A DNA stretch of 64,000 nt from DASRIA01 sp035650255 (GTDB lineage Bacteria > Actinomycetota > Thermoleophilia > Solirubrobacterales > JBBDJG01). The notes beneath the pieces were generated by a model. The model saw only the letters and a list, made by a program, of their open reading frames with translations. It ran no database searches and had not been told where the DNA came from. The stretch is taken from positions 62,001-126,000 of the forward strand of contig DASRIA010000017.1 of NCBI GenBank assembly GCA_035650255.1, read 5' to 3'. This document shows, one piece after another, positions 46,017-54,126 of this stretch. How positions within the stretch are numbered: the first letter of the stretch is position 1; the number at the start of each line of letters is the position of its first letter. Made by a program: the position numbers and the translations under genes.

Positions 46017-48488
46017 ATGTTCAGATTCGCGGCCAGGACACGGGCTGTTTTGTGTGCCGTCTCCGTCGTTGCGCTCGGCGCCGTTGCGCCGGCCGCGCCG
46101 GCGCAGACCGCGCCCGACTTCTCGAAGGCGGGTGAGGCGTTCAACGTGCTGCCCCCGGGTCAGGCCGGCACGTTCCCGGTCACTCCGAACTCGTCCGACC
46201 AGCTTCCGCTCTACGACGGGCTCACGCCGAAGCGCAACCAGGTGTCGATGGCGGACCTGCCGCAGTTCTTCAAGGCGAACGTGTTCGGGCTCGGCGGCCT
46301 GCCGGTGCAGGGCACGCCGCTCACGTTCCCGGCGCGTCCCGGGCTGACCATCACGCGCGACAGCTTCGGCGTCCCCCACATCACCGCGAGCAATCGCGAC
46401 GACGTGATGTACGGGTTCGGCTGGGTGACTGCTGCGGACCGCACGCTGCTGATGGACCAGCTGCGCAATCCGGGCCGCGCGGCGGTCCTCGATGCCCCTG
46501 GCATCAACGCGTTCCAGCTGGCCCAGACGTTCACTCCTTTCAACCCCTCGCAGCAGACCGAGGACTACATCGCGAAGCAGGTCGACCTCGTGATGGCGCA
46601 GCCCGGCGGGCAGCGGATCATCGACGACGTCGACAACTACCTCGAGGGGATCAACGACCAGCGGGCATCGGTCGGGAACACCGGTCGTCCCTGGACCCGC
46701 AACGACGTCGTCGCCGTGGCTGCGCTGATCGGCGCTGTCTTCGGGAAGGGCGGCGGTGACGAGGCGCGCCGGTCGCAGATCCTCTCCGCACTCCAGGACA
46801 GGCTCGGGGTGCGCCAGGGCCGCCAGGTCTGGGAGGACCTGCGCCAGCAGAACAACGCCGAGACCTCGGTCACGCTCGACAGGCAGTTCCGGCTCACGCA
46901 CCCGCGGCCGAACGGGAAGGGCAACGCGCAGATCGACGCGGCCAGCCTCGACACGAGTGCCGCCAGGGCGTCGGCCACCGCGCAATCCGCCCAGCAGTCC
47001 GCAAGCAACGCGCTGCTGATCGGGGCGCAGCGCTCCGCCTCGGGGCACCCGTTCTTCGTCGCGGGGCCGCAGGTGGGCTACTTCTACCCGCAGCTGCTGT
47101 TCGAGGTCGACGTGCACGGCGGCGGCATCGACGCCCGCGGCGTGAACTTCCCCGGCTCGGGTCCGTACGTGGAGCTCGGCCGCGGGCAGGACTATTCGTG
47201 GAGCGCCACCTCGTCCGGCACCGACATCATCGACATCTTCGTCGAGGAGCTGTGCGGCGACGACACGCACTACCGCTTCGAGGGCAAGTGCATCGCGATG
47301 ACGGTGTTCGACGCCGGGCGCGTGGGCGCCGGCGCCGGCACGCCGGTCATCTTCAACGAGACGGTGCACGGCCCCGTGATCGGTTACGCGACCGTCGACG
47401 GTGAGCGCGTTGCGCTGTCGTCGGCGCGCTCGACGCGCAACCGCGAGGTCGTGAGCGCGTTCGGCTTCGCCGAGCTGAACGACAACACGGTGCACGACGC
47501 GGAGAGCTTCTACGACGCCGCGAACAAGATCGAGTTCACGTTCAACTGGTTCTACGCGGACAAGGACGACGCCGCGATGTTCTCGAGCGGCCGGATCCCG
47601 GTGCGCCACCCGCAGGTGGACCTCGGGCTTCCGACCAAGGGCACCGGCAAGTACGAGTGGCGCGGTTTCATCTCCCAGAACAAGCACCCGCACGGCACCG
47701 CGCCGGCCGACGGCACGCTCTCCAACTGGAACAACAAGCCCGCGCCGGGATGGCAGTCGGCCGACAGCCAATGGGACTACGGGTCGGTGCATCGCAACGA
47801 CCTGCTGGAGTCCGCTGCCCGCAGCTACCCGGTGCACACGCTGGCAACGACCGTCGCTGCCATGAACTATGCGGCCACGCAGGACCTGCGCATCGCGCAG
47901 GCCTTCCGCGGCATCGGACCGGTGCTGCGGTCCGGCGCCGCCCCGAGCGCCCGCGCGCAGCAGATGTTCGACCTGTTGATCGACTGGCGAGACGAGGGAT
48001 CGAGCCGTCTCGACGTCGACCTCGACGGCAAGATCGACCATCCGGGGGCGGCGATCATGGACAAGGCGTGGCCGAAGTTCGCCGACGCGGTGATGGCGCC
48101 GGTGATGGGCTCGGAGCTGGACGATCTCGCCAGCATCATGGGCCGCGACAACCGCGCCAACAACCAGGGATCGGCCTATCAGACAGGCTGGTACGGCTAC
48201 GTCGAGAAGGACCTGCGGCGGCTCGCGGGCCGGCCCGTCACGGATCCCTACCAGACGCAGTTCTGCGGGCAGGGAGTGCTGAGCGTCTGCCGGACCGCGT
48301 TGTGGGCGGCGCTGGAGCAGGCGGGCGCCGAGCTGGAGGCGGAGCAATCGAACGCGGACCCGAGCACGTGGAGGGCGAACGCGACGGCCGAGCGGATTGT
48401 CTTCTTCCCCGGCATCCTGCCGGCCACGATGCGCTGGACCAACCGGCCGACGTTCCAGCAGGCGATCACCTACGACGCGCATCGTTAG
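46017..48488 (+). CDS. Penicillin acylase-family Ntn hydrolase (secreted)
   Basis: An 823-residue precursor starting at ATG 46017 after AGGAGG, with a signal peptide (AVLCAVSVVALGAVAPAAPA). The alpha part (about 105-335) has ITRDSFGVPHITASNRDDVM, the family's RDxxGVPHI motif. The beta-chain N-terminus is at SNALLIGAQRSASGHPFFVA near residue 336. Autocatalytic cleavage before the Ser of SN would expose it as the N-terminal nucleophile. Downstream YSWSATSSGTDIIDIFVEEL supplies the oxyanion-hole-type region and RSTRNREVVSAFGFAELN the conserved Asn/Arg segment. Such enzymes deacylate beta-lactams, N-acyl homoserine lactones or lipopeptides; the substrate here is unknown. Divergent from the PHP metallohydrolase. 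Confidence 0.88.
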   Translation: MFRFAARTRAVLCAVSVVALGAVAPAAPAQTAPDFSKAGEAFNVLPPGQAGTFPVTPNSSDQLPLYDGLTPKRNQVSMADLPQFFKANVFGLGGLPVQGTPLTFPARPGLTITRDSFGVPHITASNRDDVMYGFGWVTAADRTLLMDQLRNPGRAAVLDAPGINAFQLAQTFTPFNPSQQTEDYIAKQVDLVMAQPGGQRIIDDVDNYLEGINDQRASVGNTGRPWTRNDVVAVAALIGAVFGKGGGDEARRSQILSALQDRLGVRQGRQVWEDLRQQNNAETSVTLDRQFRLTHPRPNGKGNAQIDAASLDTSAARASATAQSAQQSASNALLIGAQRSASGHPFFVAGPQVGYFYPQLLFEVDVHGGGIDARGVNFPGSGPYVELGRGQDYSWSATSSGTDIIDIFVEELCGDDTHYRFEGKCIAMTVFDAGRVGAGAGTPVIFNETVHGPVIGYATVDGERVALSSARSTRNREVVSAFGFAELNDNTVHDAESFYDAANKIEFTFNWFYADKDDAAMFSSGRIPVRHPQVDLGLPTKGTGKYEWRGFISQNKHPHGTAPADGTLSNWNNKPAPGWQSADSQWDYGSVHRNDLLESAARSYPVHTLATTVAAMNYAATQDLRIAQAFRGIGPVLRSGAAPSARAQQMFDLLIDWRDEGSSRLDVDLDGKIDHPGAAIMDKAWPKFADAVMAPVMGSELDDLASIMGRDNRANNQGSAYQTGWYGYVEKDLRRLAGRPVTDPYQTQFCGQGVLSVCRTALWAALEQAGAELEAEQSNADPSTWRANATAERIVFFPGILPATMRWTNRPTFQQAITYDAHR

Positions 48489-48551
48489 ACCCTTACGGCG
48501 CGCGGCCGGGGCGCTGCCGGTGCGGCGTCCCGGCGCCTGTACGATCGGCGC

Positions 48552-49571
48552 GTGCAGGAGATAGGGGAGCTAGACCTGCTGGCAGCGCAGCTTCCGGAGG
48601 GGATGCGCCTGCCGGAGCCGGACGACGACCTGCTGCAGGGGCGGGCGGAATGGCTGTTCGAGCGCGACGGCGGCCGTCGCGTCCTGGCGCAGATGCGCGG
48701 CGACCTGATGCTGTCGCGCAAGGCCGCGCTGAGGTGGCTGTTCGTGCTCGAGTCGCGCATCGCGTGGCTCGGCGAGCGCGGCATCCCGTACGTGTTCGGT
48801 GTCGCGCCCTGCAAGACCGCGGTGCTCGCCGAGCACCTCCCCCTCGGCGTCGTCCTGTTCCCGCGGCGCCCCGTGAACCAGCTGCAGCACCGGATCGCCG
48901 AGGACGAGTCGTTCGCCGAGGTCGTCTATCCGGTGGACGAACTGCGCGCGGAGAGCGCCGCGCGGCCGACGTTCTCGGCACATGACAGCCGCTGGAACTC
49001 GAACGGCGCGTTCGTGGGCTATCGCCGCCTGCTGGCCGCGATCCCCCCGTCGATCGATGTGCGGCGCCTGGCCCGCGGGGACATCGGCTTCGGCCAGCGG
49101 CCGGCGCACGGCGACCTGGGCCACAAGCTCGACGCCGCGCAGAAGCGCCCCGCCCTGGTGGGCGCGCCGCACCCGCGCGCGGCGCGCCTGGTGTCCGACA
49201 ACCGGGTGGAGGGGGAGGGGCGCATGCTGGTCACCCACTGCGAGCCCGCTCCGCCGGCGACCTGCCTGTTCTTCGGCGACTGGGCCGCCTACCGCTTGCT
49301 CACGTACATGTCGGAGAGCTTCCGGCGCATGGTGTTCGTCCACCTGCACGCGCTCGACCACGAGCTGGTCGAGGAGGAACGGCCCGACGTCGTGGTCGGC
49401 CTCGCCGACGAGGCCGGCCTGATCGACGTGCCGGCCGACATGGAGGCGCCGCGCGCGCGGGAGCTGGCCGCGCGCAAGCTCTCGGCCGGCCGCGGGTCCA
49501 TGCCCGGGCTGGCGCCGCTGTGGGGCCAGTCGTCCGCGGAGACCGTCGTGGCGGCGGCGCCCGCGACGTAG
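48552..49571 (+). CDS. AlgX/AlgJ-like protein, probably inactive
   Basis: A 339-residue protein from GTG 48552. It aligns with the downstream neighbour along most of its length: RAEWLFERDGGRR, RKAALRWLFVLESRIAWLGE, RGIPYVFGVAPCKTAVLAEH, SAHDSRWNSNGAFVGYRRLL and LFFGDWAAYRLLTYMSESFR. In AlgX/AlgJ-type SGNH proteins the active site is Asp and His in a D-x-H-W motif plus Ser in GDS. Here the first reads D-S-R-W and the second G-D-W, so both the His and the Ser are lost. It is most likely a pseudoenzyme paired with the active-looking paralogue 3 nt downstream. No signal peptide is visible. Confidence 0.8.
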   Translation: MQEIGELDLLAAQLPEGMRLPEPDDDLLQGRAEWLFERDGGRRVLAQMRGDLMLSRKAALRWLFVLESRIAWLGERGIPYVFGVAPCKTAVLAEHLPLGVVLFPRRPVNQLQHRIAEDESFAEVVYPVDELRAESAARPTFSAHDSRWNSNGAFVGYRRLLAAIPPSIDVRRLARGDIGFGQRPAHGDLGHKLDAAQKRPALVGAPHPRAARLVSDNRVEGEGRMLVTHCEPAPPATCLFFGDWAAYRLLTYMSESFRRMVFVHLHALDHELVEEERPDVVVGLADEAGLIDVPADMEAPRARELAARKLSAGRGSMPGLAPLWGQSSAETVVAAAPAT

Positions 49572-49573
49572 CG

Positions 49574-50548
49574 ATGGAGGTCAGCGCGGCAAGCCTCGCC
49601 GGCGACGTCGCCGAGCGCGAGGAGCTGAAGGTCGTCGAGGGCAAGGAGGGATGGCTGTTCCTGACCCACGACACCAATCACGTGATGCACCAGCACACGG
49701 GCCGCCTGAGGTTCACCCAGCGCCAGCTCGAGGACTGGCGGCGAGTGCTGGAGACGCGGGTCGCGTGGCTCGGCCGCAGGCAGATCCCATACCTCTTCGT
49801 CGTCCCCCCGAACCCGCACGCCGTGTATCCCGAATATCTGCCCGACGACGTCGTGACCGTCGCGGAGCGGCCGGTGCTCCAGCTGATCCGGCATCTCGAC
49901 GAGCAGGGGTCGCAGGCGCGCATCGTCTATCCGCTCGAGGAGCTGGTGGCGCACAAGGAGCACGACCTCGTCTACATCAAGACCGACTCCCACTGGAACG
50001 AGCTGGGCGCGTTCATCGCCTACGAGCGGCTGATGCGCGAGGTGTCGCGCGTGATGCCGGTGCGCGAGATCCGCCGCGAGCAGCTCTTCGTCAGCCGCAG
50101 CGAGCAGCCCGGAGACCTCGGCGGGAAGATGCAGCCGGTGCGCTCCTCGACGCAGGTCTTCGTGGACGTTCGCGGATGGAAGGCGCACTACGCGCTCGAC
50201 AACAGGGTGCGCGTGACCGGGCGACGCATCGAGTACCGCTGCCGGCTGGCTCCCGACGTGACCTGCCTCGTGCACGGCGACTCGTTCGTGGAGAAGGTCC
50301 TGCACGTGCTGGCCGAGAGCTTTGGCCGCACCATCTTCTGCCAGATGCCGAGCCTCGACTTCCAGGTCGTACGGCAGGTGCGCCCGGATGTGGTGATCGG
50401 GATGCAGAACGAGCGGTTCCTCCTGGAGGTCCCGTACGACTCCACGGCCCCCACCCAGGCAGAGCTGGCTGCGGCAAAGCAGGTGGAGGGCAAGGTGTAC
50501 GGCCCCCGCACGCACACTGCGACCCCGCGCGTCGACAGCTTCGACTAG
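49574..50548 (+). CDS. AlgX/AlgJ-like SGNH-fold protein (acetyltransferase/hydrolase type)
   Basis: A 324-residue protein starting 3 nt after its paralogue. It has EGKEGWLFLTHDTNHVMHQH, RKQIPYLFVVPPNPHAV-type strands (read here as RRQIPYLFVVPPNPHAVYPE), and the AlgJ-type catalytic motif IKTDSHWNELGAFIAYERLM (Asp and His). The nucleophile is VHGDSFVEKVLHVLAES (Ser in GDSF). AlgX/AlgJ proteins O-acetylate exopolysaccharide outside the membrane, with an MBOAT partner. No MBOAT gene is seen in this window and there is no clear signal peptide, so the cellular location and substrate are open. The catalytic set looks intact. Confidence 0.82.
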   Translation: MEVSAASLAGDVAEREELKVVEGKEGWLFLTHDTNHVMHQHTGRLRFTQRQLEDWRRVLETRVAWLGRRQIPYLFVVPPNPHAVYPEYLPDDVVTVAERPVLQLIRHLDEQGSQARIVYPLEELVAHKEHDLVYIKTDSHWNELGAFIAYERLMREVSRVMPVREIRREQLFVSRSEQPGDLGGKMQPVRSSTQVFVDVRGWKAHYALDNRVRVTGRRIEYRCRLAPDVTCLVHGDSFVEKVLHVLAESFGRTIFCQMPSLDFQVVRQVRPDVVIGMQNERFLLEVPYDSTAPTQAELAAAKQVEGKVYGPRTHTATPRVDSFD

Positions 50549-50560
50549 GAGGGCCCGGCG

Positions 50561-53500
50561 CTACGGGACGAAGAGGCCCTGACGGGCGAAGACGGTGTTG
50601 CCGGGCGTGCCGGTGTCGCCGTCCGGCCCGCCGTCCAGCACTTCGAACTGCGCCGTCTCCCAGATGCCGCGCACACCCTCGTCCACGACACCCGGCATGA
50701 CCGCGTCGAGTGTCGTCGTGACGTTGCAGGTGGAGCCCACGGCGGGATCCGGCGTCACGCCGCACGCAGCGTCGACGGGCACCTGCAGGTCCTGGACGGT
50801 GCCGGACTCGTCGAGCGCGGTCCCGTTGGCGCGGTCGGTGATCCGCAGGGTGCCGCGCAGCTGGACCTCGCCCGCGTAGTCCGCCAGCGCCGGCCGGGTG
50901 CGCACGTCGGTGAGCGACAGGACGACGCTGACGTCTGCCTCGTCCTCCGGGGTGCCCGGCAGCCCGGCGATCGCGCCGACCTTCACGTTGCCGGCCGAGC
51001 TCGCGGCCTCGCCGTTGGCATCCGGCGTGCCGACGGTGAGCTGGGAGGACGACTGGGCGGGCGGGTCGCAGGACGGGTGCACCAGGGGCGGGCCGTGGGT
51101 GCGGTTCGGGCTCGCGCAGGCCGCGAACGCGGGCACCAGGGAGACCCGCGTCGGCACGGTGACCTTGGGGCGCGGGTAGGCGTCGTTCAGCACCGTCAGG
51201 ACGAGCTCCGGCCGCCGGTTGACGGTGGCCGACTCGCGGGAGTGGAAGTTGACGCCGTCGTTGGTCGTCTGCGCGAGCCGGAAGCTGACCTCGCCCTCGG
51301 TCGTGACGCCGGGTGTCACGTCCCATTCGGTCACGGCGTCCACGGGGATCGCGCCCACGTCGGAGAGGGCAGCGCCGGTCGGCGCCGGTTTGTTGTTCCA
51401 GTTGATCGAGGCCTCACCCCAGCCGTTCGACGTCGGGTACGCGGCGGGGCCGTCCGCGGTGTCCCCTCCCGGCGAGGCGGAGGCGAGTCGCAGCTTCGCG
51501 CTCACGACCTTGCCGGTCAGGCCGTCGACGATGAAACGCAGATAGGTCTCGGCATCGGGATCGGCGCCCGCATCCGTGCGCAGGGTCGGGGAAGTGCCGA
51601 AGTTCGTCGCCGGGCTCGATTGCTCGACGCGCGCATCGGCGCTGGGAGTGAACGTCAGGGTCGTGGTCCCCGGGGCGCGGGGCGCGAACCGAGCCGTGTA
51701 GGTGGTGTTGGCCGTCGGCCTCACGGTGTGGGTCTGCGGCTGTCCGTCGGACCAGGCCGAGAACTCGTGCGTCACGTTGTTCCTGACCTGGGGCGACGGC
51801 GCCGTCAGCGTGTTGAGCGAGTTCTCGATCACCGTGGCGGTGAGGGGCGCGGTGCCAGTGGCGCCGGCGAGCGACACCGTCAAGCCCGGCGGGTCGCTGG
51901 CCGCGGTCGCGGAGACGGTGCGGGGGTCGAGCTGGCGCGACACCGTGGTCGTGTTGTTGTGCGAGTCGGTCGCCGTGAGCTTCAGCTCCAGGCTCGATGG
52001 ATACTCGTGATCGGGTGCGACGAAGCTGCCGCTGCCCGTGTTCTCGAAGCCCTGCACGGAGTGCTCGTGGCAGTTCCCCGGCGACGTGCAGTGGTCCAGG
52101 ATCAGCTGCCAGTCGAGCGCCGTGCCGGGCAGCGTGCCGTCCTCGGCGTCGGTGGCCGAGCCGGTGAACGCGATCGTCTGGCCCACGCCCCAGGTCGTGC
52201 CCGCGGCCGGCGAGTTGATCGTGGGGGTCGGAGGGCCTCCGCCCGCTGTGATCGTCACCGTGTCCTCGTCGAACGCGCCGCTGGGATCGGTGACCCGCAG
52301 CGTGACGGTGTAGGTGCCCGCGGACGTGTACTGGAAGGTCGGTGAGACGCTGGTCGAGTCGTCGAGCTGGCCGTCGTCGTCGAGGTCCCACGCGTAGCCG
52401 AGCGTGTCGCCCGGGTCGGGATCGCTCGAGCCGGCACCGCTGAAGCTCACCTGCAGCGGCACGGGCCCGGACTGCGGAGTGGCCGTCGCCAAGGCGGTCG
52501 GCGGGTCGTTCCCGGGGCCGCCAGCGAAGCTGATCCGCCGCACGTTGCCGCTCACGATGTCGGGGTAGAAGAGCTCCCCGTTGGGGCCGAACTCGAGGTC
52601 CACCGGGAAGTCGGCGGCCTGTGCGAAAGGCTGCCGCGTCGCCGGGTCGGGCAGGCCGTTCGCGTCGGCCCGCAGGACCCAGATGCACTCGCGCGAGTGG
52701 TCGGAGAAGAACAGCGCGCCGTCATAGGTGTCGGGGAACGTGCCCGCCGCCGGCGCGAACGCGATGCCGGAGAGGGCGGAGCCCTGCTGCTCCTGGCAGT
52801 TCTCGCCCGTCACGATCTCCTGGCCGTGCCGGTATCCCCAGTACAGCGGAGTCGCGCCGCCCGTGCTGTACAGGCTCTCGCACAGATCGAGGTCGAGGGT
52901 GCTGATCGGGCTGTGCGTGCTGTTGATCGGCGTGCCGCTCGAGTTGATGCCGCCCTCGTAACAGGGCCAGCCGAAGTTGCGCGGGCCGCCGAAGGGAGTG
53001 GTGACGCGATCGATCTCCTCCCACTGGCCCTGGCCCACGTCGCCGACCCAGACGTCGCCGAAGCCGGGCCGGATCGCAAGGCGGAAGGGATTGCGGAGCC
53101 CGAACGCGAGCATGCGGCGCTCGTTCGCGTTGGTGCTGGTGAAGAGCGGGTTGCCGGGGACCCCCGCGCCCGTGTCCGGGTCGATGCGGATCACCGCGCC
53201 GCTCAGCCCCAGTGGATCGCCCGTGGAGCGGAAGTCCTGCGAGCGCAGCTTGCCGCCCTCCGCGTCGGGGGGCGACATCGGCCCGCCGACGCCGCCCGGC
53301 GGGTCGCCGCACGGGTTGTTCGGATTGCCGCCCTGCCCGTAGTCGGTGAACGAGAAGCTCGCGCCCTCGCCGCCGGAGAAGTAGAGGTAGCCGTCCGCGC
53401 CGAACTCGAGCCCGCCGCCCGAGTGGCTCGGGTACTGCTGGCACCAGTCCTCGACCAGGACCTGCTCGGCGCCGGTCATCGTCTCGCCGCTCACCTGCAG

Positions 53501-53980
53501 TCGTGAGACCCGGCCGCTCACCAGGCACCCGTCCTGGGTGCCGCCCGGGCACGGGTCGGAGGTCTGGTTCGGCGCGCCCCAGGTCGGCGCGGTGCCACCG
53601 ATCGCGGCGTCGTGGACGTAGTACACGTACACGTACGGATCCGTGGGGAAGTTGGGGTCCACGACGATGCTCATCAGGCCGCGGTCGAAGTAGTTGTGGA
53701 CCTTGGTGCGCAGGTCGGCGAACTGCGTTGCGGTCGTGTCGCCGAGGTTCGTGTACGTCTTGATGATCCCGCTCTTCTCCGCCACGAAGACCCGGCCGTT
53801 GGGCGCGAAGTCGATCGCGATCGGCTCGGCCAGGCCCGTGAACGCCGTCGACTGCTGGAAGCCCGCGGGCAGCGTCACGGCGTGCGCGACGCCGGCGCCG
53901 GTCAGTGCGAGCGCGGCGGCGAGGAGGAGCGGGGCAGCGCGCAGCGCGGCCCGCGAACGGCGGCGAAATCCCTTTTGCAT
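50561..53980 (-). CDS. Secreted PQQ-type sugar dehydrogenase with PKD, CBM96-like and LFVP C-terminal domains (paralogue 1)
   Basis: A 1139-residue exported protein from ATG 53980 (signal AALRAAPLLLAAALALTGAG). Order: a glucose/sorbosone dehydrogenase beta-propeller at about 35-480 (FTGLAEPIAIDFAPNGRVFV, RGLMSIVVDPNFPTDPYVYV, GGGLEFGADGYLYFSGGEGA, LAFGLRNPFRLAIRPGFGDV, NFGWPCYEGG, VDLEFGPNGELFYPDI). A PKD repeat is at about 490-580 (YAWDLDDDGQLDDSTSVSPT), then Ig-like modules, a DNRLRE/CBM96-like domain at about 770-930 (SADARVEQSSPATNFGTSPT, YLRFIVDGLTGKVVSAKLRL) and the shared Cys-rich C-terminal domain (about 947-1139) ending RQGLFVP. It probably oxidises sugars or aldoses outside the cell using PQQ. 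Tandem with two paralogues. Confidence 0.88.
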   Translation of the reverse strand: MQKGFRRRSRAALRAAPLLLAAALALTGAGVAHAVTLPAGFQQSTAFTGLAEPIAIDFAPNGRVFVAEKSGIIKTYTNLGDTTATQFADLRTKVHNYFDRGLMSIVVDPNFPTDPYVYVYYVHDAAIGGTAPTWGAPNQTSDPCPGGTQDGCLVSGRVSRLQVSGETMTGAEQVLVEDWCQQYPSHSGGGLEFGADGYLYFSGGEGASFSFTDYGQGGNPNNPCGDPPGGVGGPMSPPDAEGGKLRSQDFRSTGDPLGLSGAVIRIDPDTGAGVPGNPLFTSTNANERRMLAFGLRNPFRLAIRPGFGDVWVGDVGQGQWEEIDRVTTPFGGPRNFGWPCYEGGINSSGTPINSTHSPISTLDLDLCESLYSTGGATPLYWGYRHGQEIVTGENCQEQQGSALSGIAFAPAAGTFPDTYDGALFFSDHSRECIWVLRADANGLPDPATRQPFAQAADFPVDLEFGPNGELFYPDIVSGNVRRISFAGGPGNDPPTALATATPQSGPVPLQVSFSGAGSSDPDPGDTLGYAWDLDDDGQLDDSTSVSPTFQYTSAGTYTVTLRVTDPSGAFDEDTVTITAGGGPPTPTINSPAAGTTWGVGQTIAFTGSATDAEDGTLPGTALDWQLILDHCTSPGNCHEHSVQGFENTGSGSFVAPDHEYPSSLELKLTATDSHNNTTTVSRQLDPRTVSATAASDPPGLTVSLAGATGTAPLTATVIENSLNTLTAPSPQVRNNVTHEFSAWSDGQPQTHTVRPTANTTYTARFAPRAPGTTTLTFTPSADARVEQSSPATNFGTSPTLRTDAGADPDAETYLRFIVDGLTGKVVSAKLRLASASPGGDTADGPAAYPTSNGWGEASINWNNKPAPTGAALSDVGAIPVDAVTEWDVTPGVTTEGEVSFRLAQTTNDGVNFHSRESATVNRRPELVLTVLNDAYPRPKVTVPTRVSLVPAFAACASPNRTHGPPLVHPSCDPPAQSSSQLTVGTPDANGEAASSAGNVKVGAIAGLPGTPEDEADVSVVLSLTDVRTRPALADYAGEVQLRGTLRITDRANGTALDESGTVQDLQVPVDAACGVTPDPAVGSTCNVTTTLDAVMPGVVDEGVRGIWETAQFEVLDGGPDGDTGTPGNTVFARQGLFVP

Positions 53981-54015
53981 GACTCCCTGCGCCGGTCCTG
54001 GGGAGGACCGGGGGC

Positions 54016-54062
54016 AGGTGAGAGCACTGGAGGTCGTAGTACGACCCCGAACGCACTCACCT
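54016..54062 (+). repeat. 47-bp imperfect palindrome, copy D
   Basis: AGGTGAGAGCACTGGAGG at the left and GCACTCACCT at the right, core GGTCGTAGTACGACC. It lies 35 nt upstream of the start of the PQQ dehydrogenase gene at 53980 and 64 nt from the end of the next paralogue (54127). By eye 37 of 47 positions match copy C. Confidence 0.85.
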
Positions 54063-54126
54063 GTCCTTTTCGGACGGTCGGCGAATCCAACCGGCCGAGG
54101 GTAGCACCGCTGGCGCCCCCCGGGGC

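Noticed and set aside
45978..48482. Very long open frame on the minus strand opposite the acylase gene
   Set aside because: It is antisense to a clear Ntn hydrolase, is full of Arg/His/Gly/Val without domain patterns, and is what high-GC third positions produce on the opposite strand.
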